Shown one piece after another: positions 33,101 through 42,766 of a stretch of 64,000 bases of DNA. The position numbers and the translations under genes were made by a program. The stretch spans positions 124,001-188,000 of the forward strand of contig VTEF01000002.1 of the NCBI GenBank assembly GCA_008180335.1. Direction: 5' to 3'. The stretch is from Priestia megaterium. GTDB lineage: Bacteria > Bacillota > Bacilli > Bacillales > Bacillaceae_H. The notes beneath the pieces were generated by a model. The model saw nothing but the letters and a program-made list of their open reading frames with translations. It had not been told where the DNA came from and searched no databases. Within the stretch, counting starts at the first letter, position 1; every line of letters starts with the position of its first letter.

Positions 33101-33787
33101 ATGATTGCACTTATTCGCTATCAATTTATTACCTACCTAAAATCTTATCGCTATATTCCACCACTGGCACTGTATTTAATTTCACTAATCGTCACCTATA
33201 CATACGCACCAAATCCGATTATCGACAGCTTTTATAATACGGCTATTTATCTGTTTTTATTATCTGCTTGGTTCACCATTTCCTTCTTTCATGCCGAAGA
33301 CGAGAAACAAGAGAGAATCACGAGAATACATGTGACTAAAAAAAGAACGTATTTCATAAGTAAAATTGTGTGTGTCATTATTATTGGAACAATATTAAGT
33401 GGAGTTTCGGTATTATATCCTACAGTAGTAGGTGGGTTTGAAACAAAACCAACAATTCATCAACTGCTTCTTGGATATGTTCTTCATTGGTTGTTTAGTG
33501 TAATGGGCATGAGCATTTCACTTTTATTTACTCGTAATATTACAGACAGCGGCAATGCATCATGGTTTGGTCCTGCATTGATTTTAGTGCTGACATTAGC
33601 TGTTGCAGGTGTATCATATCCATATGAAGGAATTCAAATGCTCATTTATGTTTTACCTCCAGTAACTGCTATTATTCATTTTATAAATGAAGGAATGAAT
33701 CAATTTATCGCATTTGGATGGGGGATAGGGTACTCTTTTCTGTTAGTGCTTTTGTATATAATGATTGTTCAGAGAAAAGATCTATAA
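33101..33787 (+). CDS. ABC-2 type permease partner
   Basis: 228 aa with six membrane segments. It partners the ATPase encoded just before it. A charged cytoplasmic stretch 'HAEDEKQERITRIHVTKKRTYF' between helices 2 and 3 is typical of ABC-2 coupling loops. Cargo unknown; no precursor peptide or immunity gene is adjacent. Confidence 0.85.
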   Translation: MIALIRYQFITYLKSYRYIPPLALYLISLIVTYTYAPNPIIDSFYNTAIYLFLLSAWFTISFFHAEDEKQERITRIHVTKKRTYFISKIVCVIIIGTILSGVSVLYPTVVGGFETKPTIHQLLLGYVLHWLFSVMGMSISLLFTRNITDSGNASWFGPALILVLTLAVAGVSYPYEGIQMLIYVLPPVTAIIHFINEGMNQFIAFGWGIGYSFLLVLLYIMIVQRKDL

Positions 33788-33824
33788 TTTTTCATTCAGA
33801 TCTTTTATGTAATGGGTGACATTA

Positions 33825-33860
33825 AAAAACTTGTCTTTGGAAAAAGACAAGTTTTTTAAT
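33825..33860. terminator. bidirectional terminator
   Basis: AAAAAACTTGTCTTT-GGA-AAAAGACAAGTTTTTT between convergent genes; overlaps the last codons of the GDPD gene. Confidence 0.88.
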
Positions 33861-34686
33861 GATGATGAAGAACTTTATATAGGCGGTCAGGATAGTTGGT
33901 AAAGATGCCGGTTACCCCCCATTTAATCAGCTTGCGCATTTGCCTTTTATCATTTACAGTGTAGGGATGAATATCAAGGCCATACGAACGGGCAGTTTGT
34001 ACATATTCTTTTGTTAACATGTCAGCATTTGGTCCAATTCCATTCGCGTATTGACGAATTTGTTTGAACTGTAAAGGAGACAGCATCCTTCTTTGTTTTG
34101 AACTAATAAGCTGAATTAACTGAATAGACGGTTGAAGTTTACGGAAGGTTTTTAAGCTCTCGTCACTAAAAGATTGAATGATAATTTGATTTGTATGAAT
34201 GTTATGCTTATTCAACAAAGCAATTAATTTTTTTTCCATACCTGGATATTCATGAGGGGATTTTGTTTCAATGTAATAGTGAATATCATTGCCGAACGTA
34301 CGGAAAATTTCGTCTAGTGTTGGAATAGAGGCTGACTTTTTGCTAAGTAAAAACCAGCTTCCAGCATCTAGTGATTGAAGTTGCTTAACTGTTTTTTCTT
34401 TTACAAATCCTGTTCCATTTGTCGTTCGTTGCAGAGAATAATCATGGATTGCAACAAGCTGCTGATCTTTTGACATATGAAGATCAATTTCAATGTAATC
34501 GCTTTTCATCTTTTGGGCTAATTTATATGATTCCATCGTATGTTCGGGTTCATAACCAGATGCCCCTCTATGCGCAATAATTAATACATCTTTTTGCGAG
34601 GTGCATGCTGGCTGTTCATAGCTGAAAACAAGAGCAATGCATAACAGAAAAGCAATAATTCCGATGGCTGACCATTTATGTTTCAT
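33856..34686 (-). CDS. glycerophosphodiester phosphodiesterase, membrane-anchored or secreted
   Basis: 276 aa. N-terminal hydrophobic segment (residues 6-23), then 'LIIAHRGASGYEPEHTMESY' with the catalytic His-Arg and Glu, 'IEIDLHMSKDQQLVAIHDYSLQRTTNGTG' with Glu, Asp and the second His, and 'GVTGIFTNYPD' at the end. It hydrolyses deacylated phospholipids, or teichoic acid-like substrates, to glycerol-3-phosphate outside the cytosol. Complete catalytic set. Confidence 0.92.
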   Translation of the reverse strand: MKHKWSAIGIIAFLLCIALVFSYEQPACTSQKDVLIIAHRGASGYEPEHTMESYKLAQKMKSDYIEIDLHMSKDQQLVAIHDYSLQRTTNGTGFVKEKTVKQLQSLDAGSWFLLSKKSASIPTLDEIFRTFGNDIHYYIETKSPHEYPGMEKKLIALLNKHNIHTNQIIIQSFSDESLKTFRKLQPSIQLIQLISSKQRRMLSPLQFKQIRQYANGIGPNADMLTKEYVQTARSYGLDIHPYTVNDKRQMRKLIKWGVTGIFTNYPDRLYKVLHHH

Positions 34687-34884
34687 TGAAAACCTCCTGT
34701 TTGCACAATGTAGAAGATTATGCTTACCATAGCATATAATTGTAAAGATTTTGTAAAAGTCCGTGTCAATTAGTTTCTCCAGGCTTATTAAAATTATAGC
34801 GCAAAGTCGAGAGAAATATTGTTTGGGAAATACGAATCTTTGTGCATAAGAGGTTAGAGAATAAGGTGAAAAAGTAGCCCATGC

Positions 34885-35526
34885 TTAATGAGAAGCATGG
34901 GCTGCTTTTACTTGTTGCAGCTCTGTGTACACGACAAGCCGCTCTTCATGAGTTTGGTGCTTTTGGTCAAATAAACCTGCACATGTGATAAGATTTAGCT
35001 GATGATTGAATGTCGGACCAAAAATTTTGCGCATTGGTGCATCATTCCTTGGGTAAGTAGCCTTATCAATTACAGTAAACGTAAGGATATTACCTAATAG
35101 GTCTGACACAAAAACTTTATCTCCTTTTTCAAGCTTGCCTAGATTGTAAAAGACAGCAGGCCCCGTTTTATTATCAACATGTCCTGCAATCACTGCATTT
35201 CCTTCATTTCCTGGCTTTGTGCCAGGTTCAAACCATACTACATTTTTACCATTATCAGAAACAGTCATTTGACCATCACTATTGAGGTTTGCTTTTTCAA
35301 TAAATGCTCGAATATGAAGCTTAGGGATTGATAATTGAGATGGTGCAGAAATATTGATAGAGTTAGCAGTTAGCATAGTGTCGGCCTGTGTAGCAGATTT
35401 TGTTTCTACTGCGTTCCCTGTTCTAGTCTCAGGCTGGGCTGCAGCTGTAATCATTTGTCGAGAGAAGAAGATTAAGCTGAAAAAAGTGATCATTGTAAAA
35501 AACTGAACCCATCTTTTCGTTTTCAT
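34885..35526 (-). CDS. class F-like sortase
   Basis: 213 aa with an N-terminal signal-anchor. 'IPKLHIRAFIEKANLNSDGQMTVS', 'GNAVIAGHVDNKTGPAVFYNLGKLEKGD' (His116), 'LITCAGLF' (Cys182) and 'EERLVVY' (Arg196) give the full sortase triad in the class F arrangement. It overlaps the upstream DUF4397 gene by 4 bp, so it probably anchors that protein's MPKTG signal. A dedicated sortase-substrate pair. Confidence 0.9.
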   Translation of the reverse strand: MKTKRWVQFFTMITFFSLIFFSRQMITAAAQPETRTGNAVETKSATQADTMLTANSINISAPSQLSIPKLHIRAFIEKANLNSDGQMTVSDNGKNVVWFEPGTKPGNEGNAVIAGHVDNKTGPAVFYNLGKLEKGDKVFVSDLLGNILTFTVIDKATYPRNDAPMRKIFGPTFNHQLNLITCAGLFDQKHQTHEERLVVYTELQQVKAAHASH

Positions 35527-36323
35527 TCGTTTTCATACCCTTTATGACGAACAACAACAAATATCGCAGCTGCTCCAATGCCTAGAAGTGTTAAAATCGG
35601 CAGAAAAGAATCAGACGTTTGCTGTGAAGCTCCCCCCACACCTGTTTTAGGCATCTCAGAAGGCATCGCGGTATGGTCTTTTAATACAAGCGGTTCGATA
35701 TGGTCAGCTGTATTAATCGCTAATACTGTATAAACGGTGTTTACTTCAAGGTTCATGTCAGCTAAATCAAGAACTTTGTTATCTCCTTCAGCAGCTGTAA
35801 TTGAAAGATCATAGGTCCCTGCATCTAGTTCAGCATAATCAGTTACCTGTTTGAATGAAGTATTCTCAAAAAGAGTGAGCTCATCAACAACACCTATTTT
35901 AACGGCAGGAGCATCGGGTGAGAAATGACCTGCACGTACTTTTGCTTTTCCTTTTGCTACCGTCATATCATCTTCTAGTACCTTCAACTCTAACTTAGCT
36001 AATTTATTAATAGTAGCTAATGTATAGGCTTTGCCCACTTCAACTGTTAAATTGGTAGAAATAACCGCATTTTTAGTACCGGCAGAAAAAATTTCAACTT
36101 TATGTGATCCAGCTGATAAATTTAAATAATCTGTTGCTTCTTTAAAAGAAGCGCTATGAATAACAGCTTTTCCATCCACATATATATCTACTTTAGGTGT
36201 ATCTGGTGAGGCATGTACTACACGTAGCATAGCATTTTGAGAAGCAGCGGCTGCGGAGTTTCCGGTAAAAGTAAGTAATAAAACAAACATCAAAGAAGTT
36301 AGTGCAATTTTCATATTGTTCAT
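35523..36323 (-). CDS. DUF4397 surface protein with MPKTG sorting signal
   Basis: 266 aa from ATG 36323, spaced about nine bases from AAAGGAG; ATG 36332 is too close. Signal peptide, then two DUF4397 units: 'MLRVVHASPDTPKVDIYVDGKAV' and 'KVRAGHFSPDAPAVKIGVVDEL'. Then comes a Ser/Thr/Gln linker with MPKTG (about residues 224-228), a hydrophobic helix and a short basic tail. Met replaces the Leu of LPXTG. It is likely attached to the wall by the sortase gene that follows. The ligand of DUF4397 is unknown. Confidence 0.88.
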   Translation of the reverse strand: MNNMKIALTSLMFVLLLTFTGNSAAAASQNAMLRVVHASPDTPKVDIYVDGKAVIHSASFKEATDYLNLSAGSHKVEIFSAGTKNAVISTNLTVEVGKAYTLATINKLAKLELKVLEDDMTVAKGKAKVRAGHFSPDAPAVKIGVVDELTLFENTSFKQVTDYAELDAGTYDLSITAAEGDNKVLDLADMNLEVNTVYTVLAINTADHIEPLVLKDHTAMPSEMPKTGVGGASQQTSDSFLPILTLLGIGAAAIFVVVRHKGYENE

Positions 36324-36624
36324 ATGTTTCATTCTCCTTTATTTTCTATCATTTTTGATTCATGATTTGTGTTCATATTAGGTGTGTGCTTTATATCCAA
36401 TCTGTCAATTTATGAGTTTTCCCTTATTAATTTGATTTATTGCTTTTATTTGTTATCATCTACAATCTTTTCCAATCTATTCATGTTTTAATGTGCAGTT
36501 AAAAAATTAATTTACTGAAATTAAAAAAAGATTTTTTTGAATTTTGTGATAAAATATCTTTAAAGCGAGTCAGTGTATGAGTAATCTTCTTTTCATACGC
36601 TAGATGGTGAAAGGGGGAGTATGT
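36324..36624. other. intergenic between divergent genes, no gene seen
   Basis: AT-rich; should hold the promoters of the DUF4397-sortase operon and of yitT. Confidence 0.4.
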
Positions 36625-37515
36625 ATGTTACAGATTGAACAAGAAGCGGTCAGAGTCGTTCACCGATCACTATCTAAAAAAATGATCTTAAAGCGTAGTT
36701 TGCTTATTTTTATCGGTGCTGTTCTTATGGCAGTAGGGTTAGAATTCTTTCTTGTTCCTAATCAAGTTATCGATGGGGGAATCGTTGGGATTTCAATTAT
36801 TTTATCGCATTTAACGAGCTTTAAGCTTGGATTTTATATCTTCTTATTAAACCTCCCTTTCTTCTATATTGGGTATAAGCAAATCGGAAAAACATTTGCT
36901 TTATCTACATTATTTGGTGTCACAATCCTTTCAATTGCCACGTTTATTTTTCACCCACTTCCTGTCTTAACAGCTGATCCGCTGCTAGCCACTGTCTTTG
37001 GGGGAATTATATTAGGAATTGGTGTGGGCATTGTCATTAGATACGGTGGTTCATTAGATGGAACGGAAATACTGGCTATTTTATTTAATAAGAAAACACC
37101 TTTTTCAGTCGGTGAAATTATTATGTTTTTTAACTTATTCATCTTAGGCAGTGCAGGCTTTGTATTTGGATGGGACCGGGCTATGTATTCGTTGATGGCA
37201 TATTTTATTGCATTTAAAACAATTGATGTCGTTATTCAAGGGTTAGATGAATCAAAGTCTGCTTGGATTATTAGTGACCAGTATGAGCGGATTGGTGAAA
37301 CAATTCTAGCCCGTTTAGGGAGGGGGGTAACGTATTTAAAAGGAGAAGGTGCGTATACAGGAGATGATAAAAAGGTAATTTTTTGTGTCATTACAAGATT
37401 AGAAGAAGCAAAGTTAAAAGCAATTGTCGATGAAATTGATCCCTCTGCTTTTTTTGCAGTAGCCAACATTGCTGAGGTAAGAGGAGGAAGGTTTAAAAAG
37501 AGAGATATTCACTAA
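36625..37515 (+). CDS. YitT family membrane protein (DUF161 + DUF2179)
   Basis: 296 aa from ATG 36625, spaced five bases from GGGGGAG; the frame extends to 36604. Five to six N-terminal membrane segments ('GLEFFLVPNQVIDGGIVGISII', 'GTEILAILFNKK') and a soluble C-terminal DUF2179 domain ('FCVITRLEEAKLKAIVDEIDPSAFFAV'). Bacilli carry several paralogues; transport is suspected but not shown. Confidence 0.9.
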   Translation: MLQIEQEAVRVVHRSLSKKMILKRSLLIFIGAVLMAVGLEFFLVPNQVIDGGIVGISIILSHLTSFKLGFYIFLLNLPFFYIGYKQIGKTFALSTLFGVTILSIATFIFHPLPVLTADPLLATVFGGIILGIGVGIVIRYGGSLDGTEILAILFNKKTPFSVGEIIMFFNLFILGSAGFVFGWDRAMYSLMAYFIAFKTIDVVIQGLDESKSAWIISDQYERIGETILARLGRGVTYLKGEGAYTGDDKKVIFCVITRLEEAKLKAIVDEIDPSAFFAVANIAEVRGGRFKKRDIH

Positions 37516-37527
37516 TGCTTGTTTCAA

Positions 37528-37562
37528 AACATCCATCTGTTTTCACGATGGATGTTATTTTA
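37528..37562 (+). terminator. terminator after the YitT gene
   Basis: AACATCCATC-9 nt-GATGGATGTT followed by ATTTTATATTT. Confidence 0.75.
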
Positions 37563-37565
37563 TAT

Positions 37566-38081
37566 TTAGTAAGGTAAAACAGCAATCCCTTTTGCAAAAT
37601 GGTGTTTAAAAATATTTTTAACCATATCAACTTGTTCAGGAATACAATCAACAATAAGGATTACCTCATTCTTTGTTTGTTGTTTTTGGCGTTTTTTATA
37701 GACGCGATAATATAAATAATTGATAATAAAACCTAGAATAAACCCAATTGAGGCTCCGATTAACCCCCAGTAAATAGGTCCCCATTTTAACATAAAGCCA
37801 ATGCTTGCTCCAATTACAGCGAACGCAGTTGCAAGCGCAGCACCTGTGTCGAATAAACTAATACCATCGGATTGATGGATTGTATCAAATAGTGTATATT
37901 CTTCCATGCTAGCTTCTAAAGGAACAGCGAGAATATGATCACTAGAAATTCCTTTGCTTTCTAGTAACGAGATGGCTAACTCTAAATAAGATGAATGGTC
38001 AAAGGTAGAAAAAATTTGCATAGCTAACTCCTTACTATCTAAATTTTCTTTATCACAATATATAACCATGGTATTCTTCAT
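37566..38081 (-). CDS. 171-aa protein with two central membrane helices
   Basis: The soluble N-terminal 75 residues (KNTMVIYCDKENLDSKELA) are followed by a Gly-rich helical hairpin ('GAALATAFAVIGASIGFMLKWGPIYWGLIGASIGFILGFII'). The C-terminal part 'EVILIVDCIPEQVDMVKNIFKHH' has a ferredoxin-like feel. This resembles Bacillus proteins with a Gly-zipper DUF domain, but I cannot name the family. Single gene. Confidence 0.65.
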   Translation of the reverse strand: MKNTMVIYCDKENLDSKELAMQIFSTFDHSSYLELAISLLESKGISSDHILAVPLEASMEEYTLFDTIHQSDGISLFDTGAALATAFAVIGASIGFMLKWGPIYWGLIGASIGFILGFIINYLYYRVYKKRQKQQTKNEVILIVDCIPEQVDMVKNIFKHHFAKGIAVLPY

Positions 38082-38175
38082 TCTTTGTTCAAAGGAAATA
38101 ACCTTTTAATAGTTAAGTCCTTTGATTCATTACTCAAACTTAGAGTGGTTTTGCGAGTAGGATAAGTAAACGATA

Positions 38176-38958
38176 TTATGATCTTGGCGGAATGCGAAAA
38201 CGGTATAGTTGGTAATGCTTAATGAGAAAGTTCCGTTGTTCGTTATCATAGAGTTTGTTGTTTTCTATTGTATTAACATAAGCATCATATGCACTAAAGC
38301 CATAAATAGAAGGCAAAAACATTAGCCACTCTATATTCAAAACATTCGTTGCTTGAGAAATATCTCCTGAAAACAAGAAGTGAACAGCGGGTAAAATCTG
38401 CGATTGATTAAAAAAGATGACACCCCATATAAGGGCAAAAAAACCCACAATAATTCGGTGAAGGTACAGCTGACCTGTTCCAGGCATAAAAAGTGACCAC
38501 ATAACAGCAACCCATGGCGAGCGCTTGTCCAAATAGTTGATTTCTAACGACCCGATACTGAATGTATTAAAAGGTGCATTTTCTCGTTCTGCTAATAAAC
38601 ATACTTTATTCATATCAATGGTCGTTCGGTAACTATCCCAAATGGCAAATAAATAAACAGGTATGTATAGCAGTATCCATTGAGTGTTCAAAATTTCTTT
38701 TGCTTGATCAATTCGTCCTGTAAAAGAGTAGACCATCGCTATATTAAGATTTGCATGAATATTAATGTAGACTTCCCAAACAAAGAGCAGCAGGCCGCGA
38801 ATGTATTTTGATAATAAAAGATGGCCAAAGCCAGGAAACGCTGTTGACCACCATGCTACAATATAAGGATTTCTCAAGTGAAGCTGTGTTGTTCCAAAAA
38901 GGTTAACATATGCTTTGTAGCGACGGGATTGATTGGTTCCTTTGAAATTTTCCATCAT
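38176..38958 (-). CDS. 260-aa membrane protein with an internal duplication
   Basis: Start chosen at ATG 38958 (AAAGGA upstream). Two halves share a pattern: 'RNPYIVAWWSTAFPGFGHLLLSKYIRGLLLFVWEVYIN' and 'RSPWVAVMWSLFMPGTGQLYLHRIIVGFFALIWGVIF', each followed by 'A...LN..W....PIY...DSY/DAY'. The P-G-x-G-x-L motif with paired helices resembles TM2-type domains. Function unknown. Confidence 0.72.
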   Translation of the reverse strand: MMENFKGTNQSRRYKAYVNLFGTTQLHLRNPYIVAWWSTAFPGFGHLLLSKYIRGLLLFVWEVYINIHANLNIAMVYSFTGRIDQAKEILNTQWILLYIPVYLFAIWDSYRTTIDMNKVCLLAERENAPFNTFSIGSLEINYLDKRSPWVAVMWSLFMPGTGQLYLHRIIVGFFALIWGVIFFNQSQILPAVHFLFSGDISQATNVLNIEWLMFLPSIYGFSAYDAYVNTIENNKLYDNEQRNFLIKHYQLYRFRIPPRS

Positions 38959-39198
38959 GTAATCCTTTATCAAACATTTTTTTTAGTTTGGATTAACTTA
39001 AAATAAATCATACATATGAAATCAATCTTTTTGATTGCGTCTTGTTCTCTATTTTGCTTAACTGTATAGGGGAGTTTAGTGTAAAAATAAAACTCCGCTG
39101 ATTGAAATGCCACTTTATGATAAAATGAAAATTGGTTTTAAGTGAAAATATAGTTATGCTAAACAGCACATAACTCAAAGGAGATAGTTTGAAGTGAT

Positions 39199-40131
39199 AT
39201 GAAGATTGATAAAAACATTCAAAAACCTTCGCAAACAGCGTCAAAACAGAGTCTGGCAAACATTTTGGCGCAAACCGTTAAGACTGGAATTATTAAATCG
39301 AATCTGATTCCTATGTTTGCAGGGTTGACATTAGCTTTATATACATATCAGATTGATATATTCGAGAAAATTCCTGAAAGTATATTTGCTTTAATTGGTT
39401 CGATGTTGGTAATTGGTGCAGCAGGAGCTTTTAACAACTTGTATGATCGTGATATTGATTCTGTTATGGAAAGAACAAAATATAGACCGACTGTCACAGG
39501 AGAAATAAAGCCGAAGGCTGTGTTCTGGCTTGGAATCTTAATGGCGATTTTTGGGTTAGCTGCTCTTGCACTAGCAACACTTCTAGCAGCATTCTTAGGA
39601 TTTTTGGGTTTGTTTTTTTATGTTGTCCCGTATACCATGTGGAGTAAAAGAAGAACCATTTATAACACGGAAATTGGAAGTATTTCTGGCGCGATGCCAC
39701 CTCTTATAGGATGGGCTGCTATTTATCCTGATATTACACATCCTGCGATTCTTGGCCTTTTTGTCATTACAGTTATTTGGCAAATGCCGCATTTCTATGC
39801 AATAGCTATTCGTAAGCATGATGAGTATAAAGCGGCGAAGGTTCCTATGCTTCCAGTCGTCAAAGGCGTTAAAAGAACGTATATCCAAACTAATATTTAT
39901 TTAATTATTTTAATTGCAATCAGCTTTCTTTTTGGACCTTTAAGTTTGGGTCTTATGCTAGTGGCACTTCTTTTAAGTGTTTTATGGCTTCTTTTAAGTA
40001 TTTTCGGCTATCAAAAAATGGATTCAGAGAAATGGGCAAAATCAATGTTTATTTTTTCGCTCGTTCATATGACAATCTTATTTTCAACGATTATTATCTA
40101 CTCTCTTATTGGCATTTTCTTCAGAGGGTAA
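39199..40131 (+). CDS. ctaB: protoheme IX farnesyltransferase (heme O synthase)
   Basis: 310 aa, UbiA superfamily with eight to nine membrane segments. First Asp-rich motif 'NNLYDRDIDSVMERT', second 'YAIAIRKHDEYKAAKVPMLPV'. It adds farnesyl to heme b for cytochrome oxidases. No ctaA, ctaC or qox genes are adjacent, so this could be the second, stand-alone paralogue (CtaO in B. subtilis). The nearest good ribosome site AAAGGAGA is some 15 bases upstream. Confidence 0.93.
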   Translation: MKIDKNIQKPSQTASKQSLANILAQTVKTGIIKSNLIPMFAGLTLALYTYQIDIFEKIPESIFALIGSMLVIGAAGAFNNLYDRDIDSVMERTKYRPTVTGEIKPKAVFWLGILMAIFGLAALALATLLAAFLGFLGLFFYVVPYTMWSKRRTIYNTEIGSISGAMPPLIGWAAIYPDITHPAILGLFVITVIWQMPHFYAIAIRKHDEYKAAKVPMLPVVKGVKRTYIQTNIYLIILIAISFLFGPLSLGLMLVALLLSVLWLLLSIFGYQKMDSEKWAKSMFIFSLVHMTILFSTIIIYSLIGIFFRG

Positions 40132-40319
40132 AAAATTGACAGAGGGAGCGTTCAGCCAAGCGCCACTGTTGAACGCAACAAATTTATCTCAATTAAACGA
40201 ACAGAAAACCTTTGCTGAGTGAAGTTTTGCTTTAGTATTTCTGATTAATAAAGTCGTTTAACAGTCTTTCCTGAGCAGGTTAAGTTCAACAAAAAAGTTC
40301 ATAAAAAATAAAAGCAAAA

Positions 40320-40379
40320 AACGCAATAAGAAAACGATCATACCGCAATGAATGATCGTTTCTTTATTGCGTATTTTTT
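40320..40379. terminator. long bidirectional terminator
   Basis: ACGCAATAA(G)AAACGATCAT-loop-ATGATCGTTT(C)TTATTGCGT followed by ATTTTTTT; overlaps the end of the DUF3885 gene. Confidence 0.85.
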
Positions 40380-40966
40380 TGGCATGCAGAGTCAATATCT
40401 AAAATCCAATCGTTAAACTTTTGCTGTAAGAGCGCAAGAGAATGTTCATTATTAGAGACGACATCTAAGCCGCGGTCATCATAAAGATGAAAAATCGTTT
40501 CTTTATTTAAATTAATAATATAGCATTCATCTTCAATAGCAGGTTGAATATGAAGATCTCTGTTTGCAATCGATTGAAGCAATAATTTTTGCTTCACATC
40601 AGTTGTTTTACAGGCAATTACATATTCGTCTTGATCTTGTAGAGCTAGAGATTGGACATCTTGTTTTTTTAAACGGGAACGAATAAATTTTTTGATTGCT
40701 GTTTCTTTTTTTCTTACAAGCGGCAACTCGCTTTGCGGAGAAGCTGATTTGAATACAAGCAGCAGTTCATCATTTTTTTCATGGAGTGCTTGAAAAATTT
40801 CATAAGCACGAGTGTACACATTTTTCATATACTCTTTTTCCCATACGCGTTTTTGGTCTGTTAGCTCAAAACGAATTCCAGCAGGTGCATTATAAAAAAG
40901 GGGTTTTTTCATTTGAATATTTGGAAACATGTTTGTTAAATATGAATGAAGTGCAATTCTGCTCAT
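40364..40966 (-). CDS. DUF3885 domain protein
   Basis: 200 aa from ATG 40966. 'GIRFELTDQKRVWEKEYMKNVYTRAYEIFQALHEKNDELLLVF' and 'INLNKETIFHLYDDRGLDVVSNN' are typical of DUF3885, a family of small soluble proteins that often act as immunity partners in Bacillus toxin loci. No toxin gene lies next to it here. Function unproven. Confidence 0.8.
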   Translation of the reverse strand: MSRIALHSYLTNMFPNIQMKKPLFYNAPAGIRFELTDQKRVWEKEYMKNVYTRAYEIFQALHEKNDELLLVFKSASPQSELPLVRKKETAIKKFIRSRLKKQDVQSLALQDQDEYVIACKTTDVKQKLLLQSIANRDLHIQPAIEDECYIINLNKETIFHLYDDRGLDVVSNNEHSLALLQQKFNDWILDIDSACQKNTQ

Positions 40967-41250
40967 GTACAACACCCTATCTGTTTGAAAAATTCTGTAT
41001 TGCTAAATTTTAGTTGGTTTCAGTGTATCATGTAATTAGCTAAATTTGTAAAGAGACAATGCAATTTAATCAAAAGGTAATGAAAATGTTATATTCTGCT
41101 TGGAAAATTGACTTTCTACACATTCTCATCATAAAAGACAGGTATTCATTACAAAGTTGTCGTATTAGTAATCAAAATACTCTGCTGATTGTATATAAGG
41201 TGATGTTGATAAAGAAAAGGCTCGATATAAGAATAAAAAGGGTGAGTGGT

Positions 41251-41589
41251 GTGAAAAGGCAATTTTTGTTGATTGGTATCGTTACATGTGTTTTGTTTGT
41301 GCTAATTTTCCATAAAACGATTTTTCAAGAAGGGAATCCGCTTCCTATAGCTATCAGCATGATTAAATTAAAAGCAACAGACAAAAAAGTTGTTCAGATT
41401 TCTAAAAATCCAGAACGATACCTTATTCATTCAAAGGATTACGTGACGTTTATTGAAAGCATGGATAAAAAAGGGGATGTTTTTCAATATCAAGAAGACA
41501 AATTGTTTTATTTTAACCGCGATGATAAACGTGCCTCTTTTGTAAGTAAATCATACACAGATAGCTATACGATCATGGAGTTAAAATAA
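41251..41589 (+). CDS. 112-aa membrane-anchored extracellular protein
   Basis: GTG 41251 with GGGTGAG upstream; a longer frame from 41059 has no site. One N-terminal hydrophobic anchor (FLLIGIVTCVLFVLIF), then a soluble domain 'YLIHSKDYVTFIESMDKKGDVFQYQEDKLFYF', probably outside. No family recognised. Confidence 0.65.
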   Translation: MKRQFLLIGIVTCVLFVLIFHKTIFQEGNPLPIAISMIKLKATDKKVVQISKNPERYLIHSKDYVTFIESMDKKGDVFQYQEDKLFYFNRDDKRASFVSKSYTDSYTIMELK

Positions 41590-41620
41590 AGTGGTATTGT
41601 CTTTGCAAAAGCAGAATAAA

Positions 41621-41650
41621 GGTAGCGGCTAAGGATTATCCGCTACCTGT
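41621..41650. terminator. bidirectional terminator
   Basis: AGGTAGCGG-10 nt-CCGCTACCT between convergent genes; overlaps the stop of the germination gene. Confidence 0.75.
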
Positions 41651-42766
41651 TCTTGAACCAAAATCACTAATTGTCACGTTAATATGATAATCAATCGTTG
41701 AATTAGCAAAGATCTCGTCCCATTCTTTTTGGTTTTTTTTCCAAAAATCATGGTGGTGAATACGTACGTATTCACGAAAATCAATGATATCTGCTTTGTA
41801 GTCCTGCTGGATTTTCTTGATTGTGGCTTCTGCATTTTTTTTGATTATTTTTTCCGTTTCTTGTTCAATACGGTTAACATATTTTGTATTAACTTTCTGA
41901 TTGGATGTATTCCAGTCTTCTGATAATCGGCCATCTGTTTCCACATGTACATCAAAGTGTACAGAGCGATTTGAATTAATTCTAGTTTTTACGTGATGTT
42001 CCACAGAATGAACTTCAAATGAGTAAGGGTGCTTTCCATGCTTTCCATAAACAATTCCTCCGTCAATTTCCCCTGTTAGCCAATTAACTGATTGTATTTC
42101 TGACTGTGATAAAAAACGTGCTACACGCCCATTTTTAATAATGGCAGCTCCGTTTAACTCTACACTTTTAGCGCCTGTTGAAACAACTGGCACAAGAAAG
42201 CTTTGCTTTGTTGCTAATTTAGCTGATAACTCTCCTAGTGATAAAGGCGGCAAGAGCTTATTTGTCCGATAGCGGTTTTGAACAAACTCGTAGATCATAG
42301 TAGTAGGAGGCATAGGCAGTCCTTTGATCGTAAGAATATCTTGTGCCATCCCTTTTGTTAAAAAGACAAGGCAGCTTCTACGAATTTCATTGTCACGCAT
42401 GTACTGATCAAGAATTGAATCTAGTTTGAATGTACGTCCGGCTTCTTCACCGATAAGCAATACACGCTGGTGCTGGCTAAACACAGGATCTGCTTTTAAG
42501 GAAACATCCCGTGTAATTTCATGAATGGTTGGACCTGCTGTGATAATGTTATTATAAGGAGAACTTGATGACATCCCGCTTCTGTCAGGAGAAATCAAGG
42601 TTTGATGTGTAAGCACCAGATTCTGCTTCCCAGTTCTTTTATCTACCTTTTCATCTGTGTCGATTGCCACGCCGACCACGAGTGAGAGCTGTTCAATATT
42701 GTGGTGAATGGCGCAACCTAATAATGACATACACGCACAGGCTATTATCAAGTGTCTTTTAATCAT
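41636..42766 (-). CDS. spore germination receptor C subunit (Ger(x)C lipoprotein)
   Basis: 376 aa. Lipobox 'MSLLGCAIH' with the lipid-anchored Cys near residue 18, then the Ger(x)C N-terminal domain ('LSLVVGVAIDTDE', 'ITRDVSLKADPVFSQHQRVLLIGEEA'). It is the lipoprotein part of a GerA-type nutrient receptor in the spore inner membrane. Third gene of an A-B-C operon, overlapping the B gene by 4 bp. Confidence 0.93.
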   Translation of the reverse strand: MIKRHLIIACACMSLLGCAIHHNIEQLSLVVGVAIDTDEKVDKRTGKQNLVLTHQTLISPDRSGMSSSSPYNNIITAGPTIHEITRDVSLKADPVFSQHQRVLLIGEEAGRTFKLDSILDQYMRDNEIRRSCLVFLTKGMAQDILTIKGLPMPPTTMIYEFVQNRYRTNKLLPPLSLGELSAKLATKQSFLVPVVSTGAKSVELNGAAIIKNGRVARFLSQSEIQSVNWLTGEIDGGIVYGKHGKHPYSFEVHSVEHHVKTRINSNRSVHFDVHVETDGRLSEDWNTSNQKVNTKYVNRIEQETEKIIKKNAEATIKKIQQDYKADIIDFREYVRIHHHDFWKKNQKEWDEIFANSTIDYHINVTISDFGSRTGSG

